Assembly: GCA_033763355.1 (NCBI GenBank)
Contig: JANRKT010000196.1
Coordinates: 1 to 16,365 of the forward strand
Reading direction: 5' to 3'
DNA length: 16,365 bases
Origin: JANRKT01 sp033763355
GTDB taxonomy: Bacteria; Bacteroidota; Bacteroidia; Chitinophagales; Chitinophagaceae
The notes below the pieces were generated by a model. That model had not been told where the DNA came from, did no database searches, and saw nothing but the letters and a program-made list of their open reading frames with translations. Both the position numbers and the translations under genes were made by a program. Positions 13,725 to 16,365 of the stretch are shown piece after piece; the stretch's first letter is position 1, and the number at the start of each line of letters is the position of its first letter.

Positions 13725-15839
13725 TCAAACCACTTTTTTTATAAACAGCCTTACGGAATTAACCGCCAGCACCACATCGCTCAGCCCCATTACCAATGCG
13801 CCGAAGGTGGGCGTAAGAAAACCAAAAGCTGCAACCGGGATGGCCACTATATTATAGAAGAAAGCCCAGAAAAGGTTTTGTTTAATGGTAAGATAAGTGT
13901 GTTTTCCCAGCCCAAGCGCAGCAGGCAGGTTTTTTAAACCGTGGTTCATCAATACCACCTGTGCGCTTTGCATGGCAAGTTGCGAAGCATCACTGAGCGA
14001 TACCCCAATAGTTGCTTTTGCCAGTGCAGGTGCATCATTAATGCCATCGCCAATCATAACGGTAGGGGCAAGCGTATTCAGTTCTGCAATCTTTTGCAAT
14101 TTTTGTTCCGGGCTTTGTTCAGCCAATACCTTTTCAATGCCTAATTGATTTGCCAGTTCCAGACATTTTTCCTTTCTGTCGCCGCTTAGCAGCCATGTGG
14201 TAATGCCTTTTGATTTGAGGTATTGGATAACCTGCTGCGCTTCCGGCCTTATTTCATCTTTCACATCAATCCACCCCAGCAGCACATTGTTTCTTGTGAT
14301 GTAAACATTGTGGCTGCTTTCATCAGTTAAAGTTTCTGCAACCTTGTATGACCCCGCCCAATAAGCAATGCCATCTTTGTCAATGGCTGTTATTCCTTTG
14401 CCTTTTACTTCTTCTATACTCCCCCATTTTATTTCATCTTTAACCTTCCATTCGTTTGCTATACATTTTGCAATGGGATGGGTGGAATATTTCTCCAGTG
14501 AAAATGCAACCTTTTTCAGTTCATCTTCTGAAATATCAAATGCTTTAAAAGATGAAACAGTGAATGAGCCGGTGGTAAGGGTGCCCGTTTTATCAAATAC
14601 CGCCTGCCTGATATTCCTGAATGTTTCAAGGCTGGTTGCATTCCTGAAAAGTATCCCTGTTCTGGCGGCACGGCCAAGCCCCACTGCAATGGCAGCAGGT
14701 GTGGCAAGCCCCATTGCGCAGGGACAGGCTATTACCAGTACCGCAATGCTGCGCATTAAAGCAGGGGTAAATTCTTTGAGTAAAAACCAGTTTACTGCAA
14801 GGGTTATTACTGCAATACCAATTACAACCGGAACGAAAATGGCGCTGATTTTATCTGCCAGCTGTTGTACCGGCGGCTTTTCTCCCTGGGCTTGTTTTAC
14901 CATGTTCATAATACCGGAAAGCACTGTATCATTTCCCGTTGCAGTTACCTGCGCTTTTACTGTTCCGTTTTCCAGCATGCTGCCGCCAATGAGCTGGTCT
15001 TTTATTTTTTTATGAACAGGGATGCTTTCACCGGTTATAATGGCTTCGTTAACATGTGTGTCACCCCATAAAATTTTGCAGTCAGCCGGAACCTGCTCGC
15101 CGGTCCGTATCAGAATAAGGTCGCCTACCCGTAACTGTGTGTTTTCAACCAGGAATATTTGTTCCTGGTATTTGTCATCAAAAGCAATCATATTGGCCAT
15201 TACCTTTTGTGACCTGGCCAGTGCTTTTAATGCCCGCTGTGTTGACTGGATGGATGTTTCCTCAAGGTAATTACCCAGGAAAACAAGGGTTATGATAGTA
15301 GCAGCAGTTTCATAAAACAGGTAACCTTCACCAAGGTTAAGTAATGTTCCCGTTAAGCTGTAAACAAATGCTGCCGTTGCGCCAAGTGCAATCAGCACAT
15401 TCATATTGGGCATGCCGTTCCTCAGGCTTTTAACGGCGCTCCTGCCAAAGAACGACATACCAACCACATAAACAGGCAGGCACAATGCCAGTTGCACCCA
15501 CGGGTTCATCAGCCAGTGCAGGTGCACCCATTTATCCAGCATGTGCAGCATTAATACAATGGTAAAAGGCAGGCAAAACCCAAAGCGCTGCAGGTGCGTT
15601 GAAAGCCATTTTCTTTTTGTTTCCCCGGCTTTCTCATTGTCTTTTACAGCATACCCCAGCCCTTCAATTCCTTTTATCAGTTTTTGCGTTGCAGCACCAT
15701 TAACAAGCTCAAAACTTACATCGCCGTTTATTGCATTTACCTTTACATTTTGCTGGCCTTCTTTTTCCAGGTATTTGGTAATGGTAAGCGCACAATTGGC
15801 ACAAGTAATTCCCTCCACTTTCCATTGTACAGGTTCCAT
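13725..15839 (-). CDS. copA: Copper-translocating P-type ATPase (P1B-1)
   Basis: A 704-residue Cu(I)-export ATPase of the inner membrane. The single N-terminal metal-binding domain has GITCANC (Cys13, Cys16). Other landmarks: actuator TGES (269-272), membrane metal site CPC (372-374), DKTGT with phosphorylated Asp416 (416-420), the P1B His-Pro pair in YSTHPIA (His454-Pro455) and GDGINDAP (597-604). The last two spans carry Asn655 and YN (662-663), as in P1B-1 copper pumps. The final-span signature reads MGLSD (684-688) instead of the usual M-x-x-SS, so the second serine is aspartate. No copper chaperone, CopY/CueR regulator or cytochrome oxidase maturation gene is visible in the window. It is divergent from tsaE, and the toxin-antitoxin pair and recQ follow on the same strand. 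Confidence 0.93.
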   Translation of the reverse strand: MEPVQWKVEGITCANCALTITKYLEKEGQQNVKVNAINGDVSFELVNGAATQKLIKGIEGLGYAVKDNEKAGETKRKWLSTHLQRFGFCLPFTIVLMLHMLDKWVHLHWLMNPWVQLALCLPVYVVGMSFFGRSAVKSLRNGMPNMNVLIALGATAAFVYSLTGTLLNLGEGYLFYETAATIITLVFLGNYLEETSIQSTQRALKALARSQKVMANMIAFDDKYQEQIFLVENTQLRVGDLILIRTGEQVPADCKILWGDTHVNEAIITGESIPVHKKIKDQLIGGSMLENGTVKAQVTATGNDTVLSGIMNMVKQAQGEKPPVQQLADKISAIFVPVVIGIAVITLAVNWFLLKEFTPALMRSIAVLVIACPCAMGLATPAAIAVGLGRAARTGILFRNATSLETFRNIRQAVFDKTGTLTTGSFTVSSFKAFDISEDELKKVAFSLEKYSTHPIAKCIANEWKVKDEIKWGSIEEVKGKGITAIDKDGIAYWAGSYKVAETLTDESSHNVYITRNNVLLGWIDVKDEIRPEAQQVIQYLKSKGITTWLLSGDRKEKCLELANQLGIEKVLAEQSPEQKLQKIAELNTLAPTVMIGDGINDAPALAKATIGVSLSDASQLAMQSAQVVLMNHGLKNLPAALGLGKHTYLTIKQNLFWAFFYNIVAIPVAAFGFLTPTFGALVMGLSDVVLAVNSVRLFIKKVV

Positions 15840-15843
15840 ACTG

Positions 15844-15851
15844 CAAACTTA
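15844..15851 (-). promoter_or_regulatory. Possible -7 element of copA
   Basis: On the minus strand this reads TAAGTTTG, an exact TAnnTTTG match, only four bases before the copA ATG at 15839. If used, transcription would begin at about the start codon (a leaderless mRNA). No -33 TTTG at usual spacing is seen, so this may be chance. Confidence 0.35.
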
Positions 15852-15890
15852 CCCCGCTTATAATTGCTGTGATTTACCACAAATGAAAAA

Positions 15891-15898
15891 TATCTTTG
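15891..15898 (+). promoter_or_regulatory. -7 promoter element of tsaE
   Basis: TATCTTTG matches TAnnTTTG exactly, 20 bases upstream of the ATG at 15919. A TTG at 15864-15866 is 24 bases upstream, slightly far for a -33 element. Its position supports 15919 over the in-frame ATG at 15883. Confidence 0.5.
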
Positions 15899-15918
15899 CA
15901 ACCGGGATTCTAAAAACT

Positions 15919-16356
15919 ATGGAGTGGATTTATGAACTGAAGCAAATCAAAGTTTTGGCCCGCAAGTGGTGGAAGGCAGCAGGAGGCTGCCGGATATTTG
16001 CATTTCATGGCGGGATGGGGGCCGGGAAAACAACCCTTATACACGCCCTTTGTGAGGAGAAAGGCGTAAAGGAACCTGTTACCAGCCCTACCTTTTCGCT
16101 GGTAAACGAATACCGGTACAGGCAGAACGGGGAGGAAAAAACAATTTTTCATATTGATCTTTACCGGGTGAAAGATGAAGAGGAGGCCATACGTGCAGGT
16201 ATAGAAGATTGCCTGCTTTCAGGGGCTGTTTGTTTTGTGGAATGGCCCGGTAAAGCCCCGCACATCTTTCCTGAAGAAACAGTGCATGTGTTAATGGAAC
16301 AAATTGATGATAAAACGAGACGGATAAAAATTCAGTTTCCCGATGTTATTTTGTAA
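15919..16356 (+). CDS. tsaE: tRNA threonylcarbamoyladenosine biosynthesis ATPase TsaE
   Basis: A 145-residue P-loop ATPase that, with TsaB and TsaD, is needed to transfer the threonylcarbamoyl group to A37 of ANN-decoding tRNAs. Visible motifs: FAFHGGMGAGKTTLIHALCEEKG with Walker A GGMGAGKT (residues 31-38), then VTSPTFSLVNEYRY, FHIDLYRVKDEEEA and the FVEWPGKAP block near residue 110, all in the TsaE order and spacing. Length is normal. The frame is open far upstream (to 15541, antisense to copA), but the family start and the -7 element at 15891 point to the ATG at 15919. tsaB and tsaD are not in the window. The stop at 16354-16356 is nine bases from the right edge, so the gene is complete. 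Confidence 0.95.
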   Translation: MEWIYELKQIKVLARKWWKAAGGCRIFAFHGGMGAGKTTLIHALCEEKGVKEPVTSPTFSLVNEYRYRQNGEEKTIFHIDLYRVKDEEEAIRAGIEDCLLSGAVCFVEWPGKAPHIFPEETVHVLMEQIDDKTRRIKIQFPDVIL

Positions 16357-16365
16357 TTTAAACAT

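Noticed and set aside
14368..15015. A 215-codon plus-strand open frame inside copA
   Set aside because: Antisense to CopA motifs, with low-complexity serine and alanine content; a shadow frame.
15541..15918. Upstream extension of the tsaE frame by 126 codons
   Set aside because: The extension lies antisense to copA and does not match TsaE. The family start and a -7 element at 15891 support 15919.
1..16365. CRISPR array, tRNA, rRNA, riboswitch or mobile element
   Set aside because: No regularly spaced repeats, cloverleaf-like sequences, conserved RNA motifs, transposase or integrase could be recognised by reading; a covariance-model scan was not possible.

Overview
The window looks like ordinary chromosome of a Bacteroidota bacterium, most likely of the Chitinophagaceae type (an inference). 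The signs are: no strong Shine-Dalgarno sites, several -7 promoter elements of the TAnnTTTG form, a triple-Y propeller histidine kinase, an RprY-like response regulator, and close agreement of RuvB, RecQ, CopA and TsaE with that phylum. I saw no tRNA, rRNA, CRISPR array, insertion sequence, integrase or phage gene.

Layout. Positions 1-832 (minus) hold the N-terminal part of a multi-pass membrane sensor cut by the left edge. A gap of about 340 bases follows, then an ACT-domain protein (minus). Next, on the minus strand, comes a three-gene redox-type cluster: a MarR regulator, an NmrA-like NAD(P)-binding protein, and a COG2085 NADP oxidoreductase carrying a one-base frameshift. It ends at a good hairpin terminator. 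An identical 20-bp stretch containing a palindrome lies just upstream of both the marR gene and the NmrA gene, and is the probable operator. Divergent from marR is ruvB, then a 1026-residue sensor kinase. Convergent to the kinase is an OmpR-family response regulator. A GroES-like protein without a GroEL and a HerA/DUF853 ATPase follow on the plus strand.

The right part is a minus-strand series read as copA, a small RelE/ParE-type toxin-antitoxin pair, then recQ. Both toxin-antitoxin genes seem to carry frameshifts. An 11-bp perfect inverted repeat joins the toxin's last codons to the recQ start codon, which suggests translational coupling. Divergent from copA is tsaE, complete at the right edge.

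Functionally the window mixes housekeeping (RuvB, RecQ, TsaE), metal efflux (CopA), signalling (two sensors and one response regulator that do not form an obvious pair) and stress or redox functions. I found no clearly new multi-gene system. The points most worth checking are the MarR operator pair, the three frameshifts, the toxin/recQ start hairpin, the orphan GroES-like protein and the RecQ domain order.
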